This document shows, piece after piece, positions 45,552-55,594 of a stretch of 64,000 nt of DNA. A program made the position numbers and the translations under genes. Position 1 is the first letter of the stretch. Each line of letters starts with the position of its first letter. A model generated the notes under the pieces. It saw nothing but the letters and a program-made list of their open reading frames with translations, was not told the origin of the DNA and ran no database searches. Source of the DNA: Dickeya oryzae. Lineage in GTDB: Bacteria; Pseudomonadota; Gammaproteobacteria; Enterobacterales; Enterobacteriaceae. The stretch is from positions 1 through 64,000 of the forward strand of contig NZ_SULL01000013.1 of NCBI RefSeq assembly GCF_009372235.1. The letters run 5' to 3'.

Positions 45552-47318
45552 ATGAAAGACACCCGACAACGAGAACTGACCCACTGGCTGAAACAGCAAA
45601 GCCGCCTGGCACATCGCTGGCTACGACTGTCTCTCCTGCTGGGCATGGTAAGCGGCCTGCTGATTATGGCGCAGGCATGGTTATTGGCATCACTGCTGCA
45701 CGCTCTGATTATCGACCATACGCCGCGAAATCACGTAGTGATGACATTTCTGCTATTGGCGACCACTTTCGTATTACGCGCCTTAGTGAGTTGGGTACGT
45801 GAGCGTGTTGGTTTTCGCTGCGGACAAACCATTCGCCAGCATATCCGTCAGCAGGTATTGGATCGCCTGCAGCAACTGGGGCCTGCCTGGATTCAAGGCA
45901 AACCGGCGGGAAGTTGGGCTACGCTGATTCTGGAGCAGGTCGACGACATGCATGATTACTATGCTCGCTACCTGCCGCAAATGTATCTGGCCGTGATCAT
46001 CCCGGTACTGATACTGATTGTTGTGTTTCCGGTGAACTGGGCGGCAGGATTAATCCTGCTGACAACCGCGCCGTTGATCCCGTTGTTCATGGCGATGGTC
46101 GGGATGGGTGCAGCCGATGCTAACCGGCGCAATTTTCAGGCACTGGCCAGACTGAGCGGTAACTTTCTTGATCGATTACGCGGTCTGGACACGTTGCGCC
46201 TGTTCCATCGCGGCGAAGCAGAGGTCGAACAGATTCGTCAGGCATCTGAGCAGTTTCGCAGCCGGACCATGGAAGTGCTGCGTATGGCCTTCCTCTCTTC
46301 CGGCGTGCTGGAGTTTTTCGCTTCCATCTCCATCGCGGTAGTCGCCGTCTATTTTGGTTTTTCCTACCTTGGTGAGTTACATTTCGGCAGTTACGGTACC
46401 GGAGTCACCTTGTTTGCCGGTTTCCTGGTACTGATTCTGGCACCAGAATTCTTTCAACCGTTACGCGACCTTGGCACCTTCTACCATGCCAAAGCGCAGG
46501 CAATTGGTGCCGCAGAAGCGTTGCACCGCTTTATGATGGCCGCCAGCGAAGAAACCGGAAACGGTACGCACCTTTTTCACAGTGATACCCCTGTCACGCT
46601 CATCGCCGATGAACTCATTATCTTGTCGCCTGAAGGCAAGACGCTGGCAGGACCGCTGAGCTTCAGGCTGGAAGCCGGTCAACGCGTCGCACTGGTCGGC
46701 CCGAGTGGTGCAGGGAAAAGCTCGCTGCTGAATCTGCTGTTAGGTTTCCTGCCGTATCGCGGCTCAATCACTGTCAACGGTGAAGAATTGCACACCCTAT
46801 CGCCCACGTCATGGCGACAACACCTGAGTTGGGTGGGACAAAATCCGCATTTGCCCGAATCAACTTTACGCCAGAATGTGTTGCTGGGACGACCGGACAC
46901 CTCGGAGCAGGCGCTGCAACAGGCGCTTGAGCGCGCTTATGTCCACGAATTTTTGCCGCAGTTACCGCAAGGCCTGGACACGCCACTGGGCGACGGTGCC
47001 GCCCGACTATCGGTGGGTCAGGCACAGCGGGTCGCGCTGGCGCGTGCGCTGCTTCATCCATGTCGATTGCTGCTGTTGGATGAACCCTCCGCCAGTCTGG
47101 ATGCACACAGTGAGCAACGGGTGATGAGTGCGCTAAACGATGCCTCACGTTCGCAGACTACACTGTTGGTGACACACCAGCTCAGCGAAATTCGCGACTA
47201 CGATGCCGTCTGGGTCATGGTCGATGGGCAGTTAGTCCAGCAAGGCGATTACCTCACGCTGAGTCAGGTAGCCGGCCCCTTCGCCACGCTACTGACACAC
47301 CGCCGGGGGGAACTGTAA
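45552..47318 (+). CDS. cydD: Heterodimeric thiol ABC exporter subunit CydD
   Basis: 588 residues (E. coli 588). Six-helix transmembrane domain (about 1-320) fused to an ATPase domain with Walker [12 protein letters not shown], signature LSVGQAQRVALARAL and Walker B LLLLDEPSASLD. With CydC it exports glutathione/cysteine to the periplasm and is needed for assembly of cytochrome bd and periplasmic c-type cytochromes. Next to trxB, and followed one base later by cydC. The Shine-Dalgarno is weak. Confidence 0.96.
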   Translation: MKDTRQRELTHWLKQQSRLAHRWLRLSLLLGMVSGLLIMAQAWLLASLLHALIIDHTPRNHVVMTFLLLATTFVLRALVSWVRERVGFRCGQTIRQHIRQQVLDRLQQLGPAWIQGKPAGSWATLILEQVDDMHDYYARYLPQMYLAVIIPVLILIVVFPVNWAAGLILLTTAPLIPLFMAMVGMGAADANRRNFQALARLSGNFLDRLRGLDTLRLFHRGEAEVEQIRQASEQFRSRTMEVLRMAFLSSGVLEFFASISIAVVAVYFGFSYLGELHFGSYGTGVTLFAGFLVLILAPEFFQPLRDLGTFYHAKAQAIGAAEALHRFMMAASEETGNGTHLFHSDTPVTLIADELIILSPEGKTLAGPLSFRLEAGQRVALVGPSGAGKSSLLNLLLGFLPYRGSITVNGEELHTLSPTSWRQHLSWVGQNPHLPESTLRQNVLLGRPDTSEQALQQALERAYVHEFLPQLPQGLDTPLGDGAARLSVGQAQRVALARALLHPCRLLLLDEPSASLDAHSEQRVMSALNDASRSQTTLLVTHQLSEIRDYDAVWVMVDGQLVQQGDYLTLSQVAGPFATLLTHRRGEL

Positions 47319-47319
47319 G

Positions 47320-49059
47320 ATGGAAAAAATTCGCGTAATGCAGGTACTTAAACCCTTTTTAGCGTTGTATCGCCGCCATTTCTTTCGGCTCGGACTGGGC
47401 ATCATACTGGCGATTCTTACGTTGCTCGCCAGTATCGGTCTGTTAACACTGTCAGGTTGGTTTCTGGCCGCGTCAGCGCTGGCTGGGCTGGCCGGATTAG
47501 CCACGTTCAACTATATGCTGCCCGCTGCGGGTGTACGTGGCGCGGCCATCTTGCGTACCGTCAGCCGTTACTTTGAGCGACTGGTAAGCCACGATGCGAC
47601 TTTCCGCGTCTTGCTGCATCTTAGGGTGTTCACCTTTAGCCGCATTCTGCCGTTGTCACCTGGTGGGTTGGTTCGGTTTCGCCAGGCAGAACTGCTCAAC
47701 CGACTGGTAGCGGACGTAGATACACTGGACCACCTCTACCTGCGCGTCATTTCACCGCTGATCAGCGCACTGGTGGTAATTGTGGCGCTGGCCTATGGGC
47801 TCAGCTTTCTCGATACCTCGCTGGCGTTGACGCTGGCAGCCATCATGCTGGCGTTGCTGGTGGTGCTACCGTTGGTTTTTTATCGTGCCGGGCAACCTAT
47901 CGGCGCTGACCTGACCATGCTGCGTGCGCATTACCGGGTACAACTAACGACCTGGATTCAGGGGCAGGCAGAACTGGCTGTCTTCGGCGCGTTGACACAT
48001 TTTCGTCAGCAGTTGGAAATGCTGGAACTGCGCTGGTTTGAACGACAACGCCAACAAGCCGGGCTCAGTGCACTGTCGCAAGCTATCCTGATTGCGGCCA
48101 GCGGCCTGACCGCCACCCTGCTGTTATGGCTGGCTGCTGGCGGCGTAGGTGGTGATAGTCAGCCGGGAGCGCTCATTGCGCTATTTGTGTTTACCGCCCT
48201 TGCCGCATTCGAAACACTCGCCCCTGTGGCGGGTGCATTTCAACACATCGGTCATGTGGTGGCCTCCGCCACACGGGTCAACCAGTTACTGACATTACGC
48301 CCATCGGTCACCTTCCCCACCCAGGGGCCTGAGCAGGTAAAACAGGTTCAGCTTACGGTGGATAACGTGAGTTTTACCTACCCGGAACAAAACCAACCGG
48401 CGCTGAGCGGCGTGTCACTCACGCTGACACCGGGCGAGCATGTCGCCCTGCTTGGTCGCACCGGCTGTGGTAAATCGACCCTGTTGCAGTTACTGACCCG
48501 TGCATGGGATTGCAACACTGGCGAAATTCGCCTGAATGACTCGCCGCTTGCCGCATGGCCGGAATCGACATTGCGCGATGCCATGAGCGTAGTGCCACAA
48601 CGGGTGCATATTTTCAGTGCGACATTGCGGGAAAACCTGTGTCTGGCGGCACCGTCTGCCAGCGACGAGCAGCTCAGCGCCGTGCTCACTCAGGTTGGGC
48701 TGGAAAAATTGCTGGATGACCAGGGGCTGAACGCCTGGCTGGGCGAAGGGGGACGCCAGCTCTCCGGCGGCGAACAACGCCGTATTGGCGTAGCACGAGC
48801 CTTGCTCCACCCGGCCCCGTTAGTGTTGCTGGATGAACCTACCGAAGGGCTCGATGCCGATACCGAACAGCGTATACTGCAATTGTTGCGGCAACACTGT
48901 CTTGGTAAGACCCTGATCGTCATTACCCACCGTCTCAACGGGTTGGAAAGCATGGACAGGCTGTTCGTGATGGATGGCGGGAAACTGGTAGAACAGGGGT
49001 CACATCACAGCCTGATGGCGTTGCAGGGGCGCTACTGGCAATTTCATCAACACCTGTAG
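47320..49059 (+). CDS. cydC: Heterodimeric thiol ABC exporter subunit CydC
   Basis: 579 residues (E. coli 573). Same architecture as CydD: membrane domain (1-320) then ATPase with Walker A GRTGCGKSTLLQLL, signature LSGGEQRRIGVARALL and Walker B LVLLDEPTEGLD. One base separates its start from the cydD stop, so the two are translated together. aat follows after 12 bp. Confidence 0.96.
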   Translation: MEKIRVMQVLKPFLALYRRHFFRLGLGIILAILTLLASIGLLTLSGWFLAASALAGLAGLATFNYMLPAAGVRGAAILRTVSRYFERLVSHDATFRVLLHLRVFTFSRILPLSPGGLVRFRQAELLNRLVADVDTLDHLYLRVISPLISALVVIVALAYGLSFLDTSLALTLAAIMLALLVVLPLVFYRAGQPIGADLTMLRAHYRVQLTTWIQGQAELAVFGALTHFRQQLEMLELRWFERQRQQAGLSALSQAILIAASGLTATLLLWLAAGGVGGDSQPGALIALFVFTALAAFETLAPVAGAFQHIGHVVASATRVNQLLTLRPSVTFPTQGPEQVKQVQLTVDNVSFTYPEQNQPALSGVSLTLTPGEHVALLGRTGCGKSTLLQLLTRAWDCNTGEIRLNDSPLAAWPESTLRDAMSVVPQRVHIFSATLRENLCLAAPSASDEQLSAVLTQVGLEKLLDDQGLNAWLGEGGRQLSGGEQRRIGVARALLHPAPLVLLDEPTEGLDADTEQRILQLLRQHCLGKTLIVITHRLNGLESMDRLFVMDGGKLVEQGSHHSLMALQGRYWQFHQHL

Positions 49060-49071
49060 GCTGAGGTGAGC

Positions 49072-49800
49072 ATGTTATTGTGTGAACTCTCCCCGTTCTC
49101 ACTGCAGTTTCCCGACCCGCAAACGGCGCTGCGCGACCCTAACGGTCTGCTGGCTTACGGCGGCGACTTGTCGCCCGAGCGGGTATTAAGTGCCTATCGG
49201 CAAGGCATTTTCCCATGGTTTTCTCAGGATGACCCCATTCTATGGTGGTGCCCTGACCCACGGGCGGTACTGTTTCCGGCGCAATTCCACCTCAGTCGTA
49301 GCATGCGAAAATTCATGCGCCGCGCCGATTATCGCGTCACACTCAATCAGGCGTTTGAAGCCGTTATCTCCGCCTGTGCCAGCGAACGTGAGGAAGGTAC
49401 CTGGATTGGCGAAGAGATTATTCGCACCTATTGCCAGTTGCATTCGGCCGGTGTGGCCCATTCGGTTGAGGTCTGGCACGGCGAACATCTGGTCGGAGGA
49501 TTATATGGCATCGCTCAGGGTGCGCTGTTTTGTGGCGAATCCATGTTTAGCCGGGCGGACAATGCCTCCAAATACGCTCTGACGACGTTTCTACAGCACT
49601 TTGTGCATCACGGCGGCCAACTGATTGACTGTCAGGTACTTAACGACCACACCGCCTCTCTGGGGGCGACAGATATCCCCAGACGCGAGTTTCTGCACTG
49701 GTTGCAGCAGTTGCAACATAAGGTCTTACTCGACGGATGCTGGCACCCGCAGTCACTGCCTTCTCCCCTTGTCGGGGCGACATCCGCGGGCGATAAATGA
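49072..49800 (+). CDS. aat: Leucyl/phenylalanyl-tRNA-protein transferase
   Basis: 242 residues. Adds Leu or Phe from aminoacyl-tRNA to proteins with N-terminal Arg or Lys, making them N-end-rule substrates. Conserved [40 protein letters not shown] and the [12 protein letters not shown] / [15 protein letters not shown] segments. ATG 49072 is preferred over GTG 49066 from spacing to TGAGG and alignment to E. coli Aat (234). It acts upstream of ClpS/ClpA, also encoded in this window. Confidence 0.96.
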   Translation: MLLCELSPFSLQFPDPQTALRDPNGLLAYGGDLSPERVLSAYRQGIFPWFSQDDPILWWCPDPRAVLFPAQFHLSRSMRKFMRRADYRVTLNQAFEAVISACASEREEGTWIGEEIIRTYCQLHSAGVAHSVEVWHGEHLVGGLYGIAQGALFCGESMFSRADNASKYALTTFLQHFVHHGGQLIDCQVLNDHTASLGATDIPRREFLHWLQQLQHKVLLDGCWHPQSLPSPLVGATSAGDK

Positions 49801-49873
49801 ACGGTGGCTGCTCACGCGCCTTTACATAATGAGGGTTTTTCGGCATTATCTTGCCGGTTAAAAACTAAGGTAA

Positions 49874-50110
<237 letters not shown>

Positions 50111-50157
50111 CAACCGCACTATCGTCTGAAGCGATAGGCCGGTATGTTTACCTTTCA

Positions 50158-50189
50158 GCCCTTGCCTCTGGCGAGGGCGTTTGCATTTT
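50158..50189 (+). terminator. infA terminator
   Basis: GCCCTTGCC (50158-50166) pairs with GGCGAGGGC (50170-50178), one T-G pair, loop of three bases, followed by GTTTGCATTTT. It lies 48 bp after the infA stop. Confidence 0.7.
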
Positions 50190-50270
50190 AAGGCGGCACG
50201 TTACTTACCCACCTATTAATTCAAACGACTCGGGTGCCCGTGGGCACACAAAGACGGTCATACCGTTATG

Positions 50271-50301
50271 AAAAAGGGCATCTGTCGATGCCCTTTCTAT
50301 T
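50271..50301. terminator. Bidirectional terminator between infA and clpA
   Basis: AAAGGGCATC (50273-50282) and GATGCCCTTT (50287-50296) form a perfect 10-bp stem with loop TGTC. A-rich on the left and T-rich on the right, so it can work on both strands. It lies about 93 bp beyond the clpA stop on the minus strand. Confidence 0.8.
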
Positions 50302-50388
50302 TTCGTTCGAGGTGTTATATATCGGTATGAAACCTATTTGGTTTGAGGAGTGTGCTTACCTCAGTGCCACACACTCCGTTAAACCCAC

Positions 50389-52665
50389 TCAGTGAACCAC
50401 ACCTTCCGTCTTGTTTTTCTGGGCGCTCAGGAAACGGTAAGTCAGTTGCTGGGCAGCGTTATCCAGTTCCACCTTCACAGAGCCGCCGTCCACCAACGAA
50501 CCAAACAGTAATTCATTCGCCAACGGTTTCTTGAGGTTTTCCTGAATGACTCGCGCCATCGGCCGGGCCCCCATCGCTTTGTCGTAGCCTTTCTCTGCCA
50601 GCCAGTTGCGTGCTTCTTCACTGACTTCCAGCGACACGCCTTTGGCATCCAGTTGCGCCTGCAGTTCGACGATGAACTTGTCGACAACCTGCTGGATCAC
50701 CTCTGCCGACAAATGGTTGAACCAGATGATGCCATCGAGACGGTTACGGAATTCCGGCGTAAAGACCTTCTTGATCTCTTCCATCGCATCGCTGCTGTTA
50801 TCCTGCTGGATGAGGCCAATCGACTTACGCTGGGTTTCACGCACCCCGGCGTTAGTCGTCATCACAACGATCACATTACGGAAATCCGCTTTGCGACCAT
50901 TGTTATCCGTCAGCGTCCCGTTATCCATCACCTGCAACAGCAGGTTGAATACATCCGGGTGCGCCTTCTCGATTTCATCAAGCAGCAATACCGAATGCGG
51001 GTGTTTGATGACCGCGTCAGTCAGCAAACCGCCCTGATCGTAACCGACATAACCCGGAGGAGCACCAATCAGGCGACTGACCGTATGGCGTTCCATGTAC
51101 TCCGACATATCGAAGCGTAACAACTCGATATCCAGCGCTTTCGCCAGTTGTACCGTGACTTCGGTTTTCCCCACCCCCGTAGGCCCGGCGAACAGGAACG
51201 ACCCAACAGGTTTACGCTCATGACCCAGCCCTGCACGGCTCATCTTGATGGCTTCGGTCAGCGCTTCGATAGCTTTATCCTGTCCAAAGACCAGCATTTT
51301 CAGGCGGTCACTCAGACTACGCAGCACATCACGATCGCTGGCGGAGACTGTTTTCTCCGGAATACGAGCGATACGGGCAACCACCGATTCAATATCCGCC
51401 ACATTGACGGTTTTCTTGCGTTTGCTGGCTGGCAACAGACGGCAGCGCGCACCCGCTTCATCGATAACGTCGATGGCCTTATCCGGCAAATGACGATCGT
51501 TGATGTATTTCACCGCCAGTTCTACTGCGGCGCGAATCGCTTTAGCGGTATAGCGCACATCATGGTGCGCTTCGTATTTCGTCTTCAGACCGTTAATGAT
51601 CTGTACCGTTTCTTCCACACTCGGCTCAGTGATATCGATCTTCTGGAAGCGGCGGGCCAGCGCACGATCCTTTTCAAAGATATTGCTGAATTCCTGATAA
51701 GTGGTGGAGCCTACCACGCGAATCTTGCCGCTAGACAGCAACGGTTTAATCAAATTAGCCGCATCCACCTGACCACCGGACGCCGCACCAGCACCGATAA
51801 TCGTATGGATTTCATCGATAAACAGGATGCTGCTCTGATCCTGCTCCAGTTGTTTGAGCAGCGATTTAAAGCGCTTCTCAAAGTCACCACGGTATTTGGT
51901 GCCGGCCAGTAACGAGCCGATATCCAGCGAGTAAATCGTGCAGCCAGCCATGACTTCCGGTACGTCGCCCTGCACAATGCGCCAGGCCAGCCCCTCAGCA
52001 ATCGCAGTTTTCCCCACACCGGATTCGCCGACCAACAAGGGGTTGTTTTTACGACGGCGGCACAATACCTGAATGGTGCGCTCCAACTCGCTGTCACGGC
52101 CAATCAACGGGTCGATGCCACCCACTCGGGCAAGCTGGTTGAGATTTGTAGTGAAGTTTTCCATACGCTCCTCCCCGCCAGCCTGTTCTTCGTTAACCGG
52201 ATTCTCCGGATTTGCAGCCGGGCCGGACTCTTCTTTACGCGTACCATGGGAAATGAAATTCACTACATCCAACCGGCTGACGTCGTGTTTACGCAGCAGA
52301 TAGGCGGCCTGTGACTCCTGCTCACTGAAGATGGCGACCAGAACGTTGGCACCCGACACCTCACTACGCCCCGACGATTGCACGTGGAACACAGCACGTT
52401 GCAGCACGCGCTGAAAGCTCAGTGTGGGTTGTGTATCACGCTCTTCATCGTTTTGTGGCAGTGTCGGCGTGGTTTGTTCGATAAAGGTTTCCAGTTCCTG
52501 ACGCAGAACCGCCAGATCGACAGTACAGGCCTCCAGGGCCTCTCGTGCGGAGGGGTTACTGAGCAACGCCAGCAACAGATGCTCCACGGTCATAAACTCA
52601 TGCCGGTGCTCGCGCGCTCTGGCGAAAGCCATGTTGAGACTGAGTTCCAGTTCTTGATTGAGCAT
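50389..52665 (-). CDS. clpA: ATP-dependent Clp protease ATP-binding subunit ClpA
   Basis: 758 residues, E. coli length. AAA+ unfoldase that feeds substrates to ClpP. N-domain about 1-143 binds ClpS. D1 has Walker [14 protein letters not shown] and D2 has [15 protein letters not shown]; both have DEI-type Walker B. The IGL loop for ClpP docking appears as [10 protein letters not shown]. Start at 52665 ([14 protein letters not shown]) follows GGGGGAGG. It lies 28 bp after clpS. Confidence 0.98.
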   Translation of the reverse strand: MLNQELELSLNMAFARAREHRHEFMTVEHLLLALLSNPSAREALEACTVDLAVLRQELETFIEQTTPTLPQNDEERDTQPTLSFQRVLQRAVFHVQSSGRSEVSGANVLVAIFSEQESQAAYLLRKHDVSRLDVVNFISHGTRKEESGPAANPENPVNEEQAGGEERMENFTTNLNQLARVGGIDPLIGRDSELERTIQVLCRRRKNNPLLVGESGVGKTAIAEGLAWRIVQGDVPEVMAGCTIYSLDIGSLLAGTKYRGDFEKRFKSLLKQLEQDQSSILFIDEIHTIIGAGAASGGQVDAANLIKPLLSSGKIRVVGSTTYQEFSNIFEKDRALARRFQKIDITEPSVEETVQIINGLKTKYEAHHDVRYTAKAIRAAVELAVKYINDRHLPDKAIDVIDEAGARCRLLPASKRKKTVNVADIESVVARIARIPEKTVSASDRDVLRSLSDRLKMLVFGQDKAIEALTEAIKMSRAGLGHERKPVGSFLFAGPTGVGKTEVTVQLAKALDIELLRFDMSEYMERHTVSRLIGAPPGYVGYDQGGLLTDAVIKHPHSVLLLDEIEKAHPDVFNLLLQVMDNGTLTDNNGRKADFRNVIVVMTTNAGVRETQRKSIGLIQQDNSSDAMEEIKKVFTPEFRNRLDGIIWFNHLSAEVIQQVVDKFIVELQAQLDAKGVSLEVSEEARNWLAEKGYDKAMGARPMARVIQENLKKPLANELLFGSLVDGGSVKVELDNAAQQLTYRFLSAQKNKTEGVVH

Positions 52666-52693
52666 AGGCACCTCCCCCAATAAATTGCCCTAT

Positions 52694-53014
52694 TCAGGCC
52701 TTTTCCAGCGTACAGAGCAACGGATGCTCGTTCTCCCTGGCATAGCGGTTCACTTGCGCTACCTTGGTTTCAGCCACTTCGGCGCTATACACTCCGCAGA
52801 TGGCTTTGCCCTGATAGTGAACCGTAAGCATCAGTTGCGTTGCACGTTCAATATCATAAGAAAAGAACTTTTGCAGAACGTCAATAACAAATTCCATCGG
52901 CGTGTAATCGTCATTGTTAAGTATCACTTTATACATCGATGGCGGTTGCAAGGCTTCAGTATAATGCTCTTTAGTCAGGTCGTCGGTCTGTGGCCCAGTG
53001 CTATGATTTCCCAT
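52694..53014 (-). CDS. clpS: ATP-dependent Clp protease adapter protein ClpS
   Basis: 106 residues, E. coli length. Binds N-terminal Leu, Phe, Tyr and Trp of N-end-rule substrates and delivers them to ClpA. Conserved [28 protein letters not shown] forms the hydrophobic pocket. clpA follows on the same strand; cspD is divergent, 321 bp away. Confidence 0.98.
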   Translation of the reverse strand: MGNHSTGPQTDDLTKEHYTEALQPPSMYKVILNNDDYTPMEFVIDVLQKFFSYDIERATQLMLTVHYQGKAICGVYSAEVAETKVAQVNRYARENEHPLLCTLEKA

Positions 53015-53215
53015 CTTCTACCCAAAATCAGTTCTGATACTTAATCGCTGGCTGTCATTACAACAGCATACCTGATTTTTATTCTATCACCGCCTGCTCA
53101 AAATCGCTCTGGCCCCACAAACTCCCTTCCTGATATTAACGGCAATAAAACCCGTCGATAGCGTTACCTGCATCAAATTTTCACAAACCTGCTGCAAAGT
53201 GTCCGAACCGGGCGC

Positions 53216-53243
53216 TTGACGGCAAAGGTGATTTCAATAGAGT
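53216..53243 (+). promoter_or_regulatory. Candidate cspD promoter
   Basis: TTGACG (53216-53221) and TAGAGT (53238-53243) with a 16-base spacer, about 90 bp upstream of the cspD start. The 321-bp gap 53015-53335 holds this and presumably the divergent clpS promoter. I see no other clear element. Confidence 0.4.
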
Positions 53244-53335
53244 GTAGAGTTGGATTGATGCTGTTTTAATCAATTCGGTTTGCCTTAACCCAATAACCTC
53301 ACCTTAGAGAACACTCTAGCGAAGGATGAAGATGC

Positions 53336-53557
53336 ATGGAGACAGGTACTGTTAAATGGTTCAATAACGCCAAAGGCTTTGGCTTTATTTGCCCCGAAAG
53401 CGGTGGTGAAGATATTTTCGCCCACTATTCAACCATTCAGATGGACGGCTACAGGACGCTAAAAGCAGGTCAGGTCGTGCAATTTACCCTGCACCAGGGA
53501 CCGAAAGGAAATCACGCCAGTCTGATCGTACCGATCGCCGGTGAAACGGTCGCCTGA
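53336..53557 (+). CDS. cspD: Cold shock-like protein CspD
   Basis: 73 residues (E. coli 74). Single cold-shock domain with RNP1 KGFGFICPES and RNP2 DIFAHYS. CspD is a stationary-phase inhibitor of DNA replication that binds single-stranded DNA and RNA, not a cold-induced chaperone. Position divergent from clpS is as in E. coli, which supports CspD over other Csp members. Confidence 0.95.
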   Translation: METGTVKWFNNAKGFGFICPESGGEDIFAHYSTIQMDGYRTLKAGQVVQFTLHQGPKGNHASLIVPIAGETVA

Positions 53558-53619
53558 ATGCTCACCTTACGCTTTCCGGTCTTTCTCCTTTAATTCCTGT
53601 GACCAGGTCAAACGACTCC

Positions 53620-53649
53620 AATACTGGCCGCCATCGGGTGGCCAGTATT
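53620..53649. terminator. Convergent hairpin between cspD and ybjD
   Basis: AATACTGGCC (53620-53629) pairs perfectly with GGCCAGTATT (53640-53649). A second, bulged hairpin (53653-53680) abuts the ybjD stop. Neither has a good T-run, but their place between convergent genes suggests transcription ends here. Confidence 0.55.
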
Positions 53650-53681
53650 CTTAGCCTATTTATCCTACTAAGGATAGGCTC

Positions 53682-55343
53682 TTAATCCGCCCGTCCGCGC
53701 GCCAGCCATAACACCCGAGAAAACATGCTGCGAATCAACGGCGGGATTGCCGATTCCCCAAGCGTTGCAGCCTCGATCGCTACCTCAATCGCCAGATCCG
53801 GCTTCGACGTTCGGTGGATTGCCTTAGTAATGATTTTAGCCGCTGACAACGGCACCGGTTCCGGTAATTGCGCCACCCGGTGATAGACCTGACTAAACCC
53901 ATTGCGGTACATGAAATGTTCCATATCCAGCGCGGGCAACATCGTCAGGTGATCGCGCTCCGATTCCCCCTGCGACTGCAACAGGCTGCGAACGGTAGCC
54001 GCGTATTTTTTCCCGGCGTCATCACCATCCACCAACACATGCCATTCGATACCCATGCGGTAGGCGAATTTCAATAGCGGTTTTAGCCCTGCCTGCGCAA
54101 ATTCGATAACACGCACCCCTTCCGCTTCAAAATGGTGCCCGCACTGGCGCGCCAGTTCGCTAAGCATCCAGACCTCGGTTTCGCCTTCTACCAGCAACCA
54201 ACAGCGCGCAAACAGCGACGTTGGGCGATTAAACCGAATATGGAAGGTAATACGGCGGCTGTCTTCCTGCGTCATGCCCTGCCGCCCAATGCGATAGGTC
54301 GCTACCTTCGCCGACCCGCGCACCAGACGACACACCTGCTCTACCGGCACCAGTGACAGCAGCTCGCCGGAATTCGTGGTGGTGATTTTCTGTAATGGCA
54401 ATTGCGTCAGCAGCCCCCATGCTACCGACAGCATGATCGGATGTAAGCGGGTTTCCGGGTCTTCTATCAACAACAAGGGTCTGGCGTGCGGGTCTAGCAC
54501 AGCGGAACCTTTGGCCTGCAACAACGTAGAAAACAGCTCCAGCAGAATAATGCGACGGCTGCGATTGTGAGAGCCGGAAATCATGCGGTTGATGTTATCC
54601 AGCGAGCGCCAGGCCCGGCCATTACCGGCTCGCGCATGACGATGGTGACGTCTGTCGCTCGGGTCAGCACCCTGCTCAGAAAAATAGTGCTCCACCAGTT
54701 GGCGCATCGCCACCAGCCCCTGACGCAGTTCCTGATTCGTCAGTCGATTGGGATTCTGCGCTAATTCTCGCACCAGTGTTTCGAACTGGCGTGATAGCAG
54801 CTCATTATCATCGACTTGTGGCATCAATGTACCGGTACGAAACCGGCGGATAAAACGGGCGTCGCGCAGCCGCAACACCGGGTGCAACCGGACTATTTCG
54901 CTGGCCAGCCAGTCGATATTCTCCAGCACCAGCGCCTGTCCATTGGCGTCCAGAAAGCTGCGCCAGGTAAAAATCGCCTGACTTTCATCCATTTCCCCTT
55001 CCAGACGATAAAAAATACGGTGCAATCGTCCTTCACCTTTAATCCAGACCGGTGACAGCGAGCGGTAACGGGGAGCCAGGTGGTGACCTGGAGCAGACTC
55101 ACAAAACGTAAAGATCACCTGCAGGTGACGTTCCCGGCTGGTTTCATCGCCGGGTGTAAAATGAAAATCCTGCAAATCGAAGTGATAAAGCGGCGGCGAC
55201 GGTGTCAACAACAGCGAAAGTGCATCCAACAGGCTGGACTTTCCCCAGGCGTTTTCACCGATCAGAACCGTATTCTCATCCAGTGTTAGCGACAGTCGGT
55301 TAATGCCCCGGAATCCAACAATCTCGACTCTTTCCAGATACAT
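53682..55343 (-). CDS. ybjD: OLD-family ATPase/TOPRIM endonuclease YbjD
   Basis: 553 residues (E. coli YbjD 552). N-terminal ABC/SMC-type ATPase with Walker A GENAWGKSSLLDAL (Lys35), and a C-terminal TOPRIM nuclease domain with Glu in LLVEGETEVWML and the acidic pair in LVDGDDAGKKY. OLD nucleases are implicated in DNA repair and phage defence; the role of YbjD is not established. Start at 55343 follows GGAGG. It sits alone, without a GajB-like helicase partner, and in the E. coli position, so it is core genome here. Confidence 0.9.
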   Translation of the reverse strand: MYLERVEIVGFRGINRLSLTLDENTVLIGENAWGKSSLLDALSLLLTPSPPLYHFDLQDFHFTPGDETSRERHLQVIFTFCESAPGHHLAPRYRSLSPVWIKGEGRLHRIFYRLEGEMDESQAIFTWRSFLDANGQALVLENIDWLASEIVRLHPVLRLRDARFIRRFRTGTLMPQVDDNELLSRQFETLVRELAQNPNRLTNQELRQGLVAMRQLVEHYFSEQGADPSDRRHHRHARAGNGRAWRSLDNINRMISGSHNRSRRIILLELFSTLLQAKGSAVLDPHARPLLLIEDPETRLHPIMLSVAWGLLTQLPLQKITTTNSGELLSLVPVEQVCRLVRGSAKVATYRIGRQGMTQEDSRRITFHIRFNRPTSLFARCWLLVEGETEVWMLSELARQCGHHFEAEGVRVIEFAQAGLKPLLKFAYRMGIEWHVLVDGDDAGKKYAATVRSLLQSQGESERDHLTMLPALDMEHFMYRNGFSQVYHRVAQLPEPVPLSAAKIITKAIHRTSKPDLAIEVAIEAATLGESAIPPLIRSMFSRVLWLARGRAD

Positions 55344-55480
55344 CCGTGCCTCCAGTGCTGTGCTTTCCTGATGAGCATGACGATAAAAGCACAACAGGGT
55401 CAAGCCCTATGCCACGGATCTGCCTCGCGACGCATAAAAATGCCCCACAGATGCGAGTGATTTTCATCCACACGTGAAAA

Positions 55481-55494
55481 TTGCGCTAAATCAA
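55481..55494 (+). promoter_or_regulatory. Candidate FNR site upstream of hcp
   Basis: TTGCG-ctaa-ATCAA matches the FNR palindrome TTGATnnnnATCAA at 8 of 10 positions. A possible -10 TATCCT is at 55546-55551, placing the FNR site about 70 bp upstream of the start, near its position in E. coli hcp. An AT-rich stretch with AAATGCAAC (55567-55575) may be an NsrR half-site. The regulators are known for hcp; these sites are inferred. Confidence 0.5.
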
Positions 55495-55594
55495 GTTCAC
55501 CTTAAATTGCATATAAAAAGCCTTTTTAGACACCCGCAACCGTTCTATCCTCATAACAGGCATTACAAATGCAACTTTAATAAAGGAAGCCATC

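Noticed and set aside
50298-50330. GTTCGAGG near 50306 as a tRNA T-loop
   Set aside because: The flanks do not form a T stem and no acceptor or anticodon arms can be found.
51148-51912. 254-codon open frame antisense to clpA
   Set aside because: Lies entirely inside the ClpA ATPase domain on the opposite strand; no start signal or similarity.
53682-55343. Gabija-like defence system
   Set aside because: YbjD resembles the nuclease half, but no UvrD-like helicase gene is adjacent and the locus is syntenic core.
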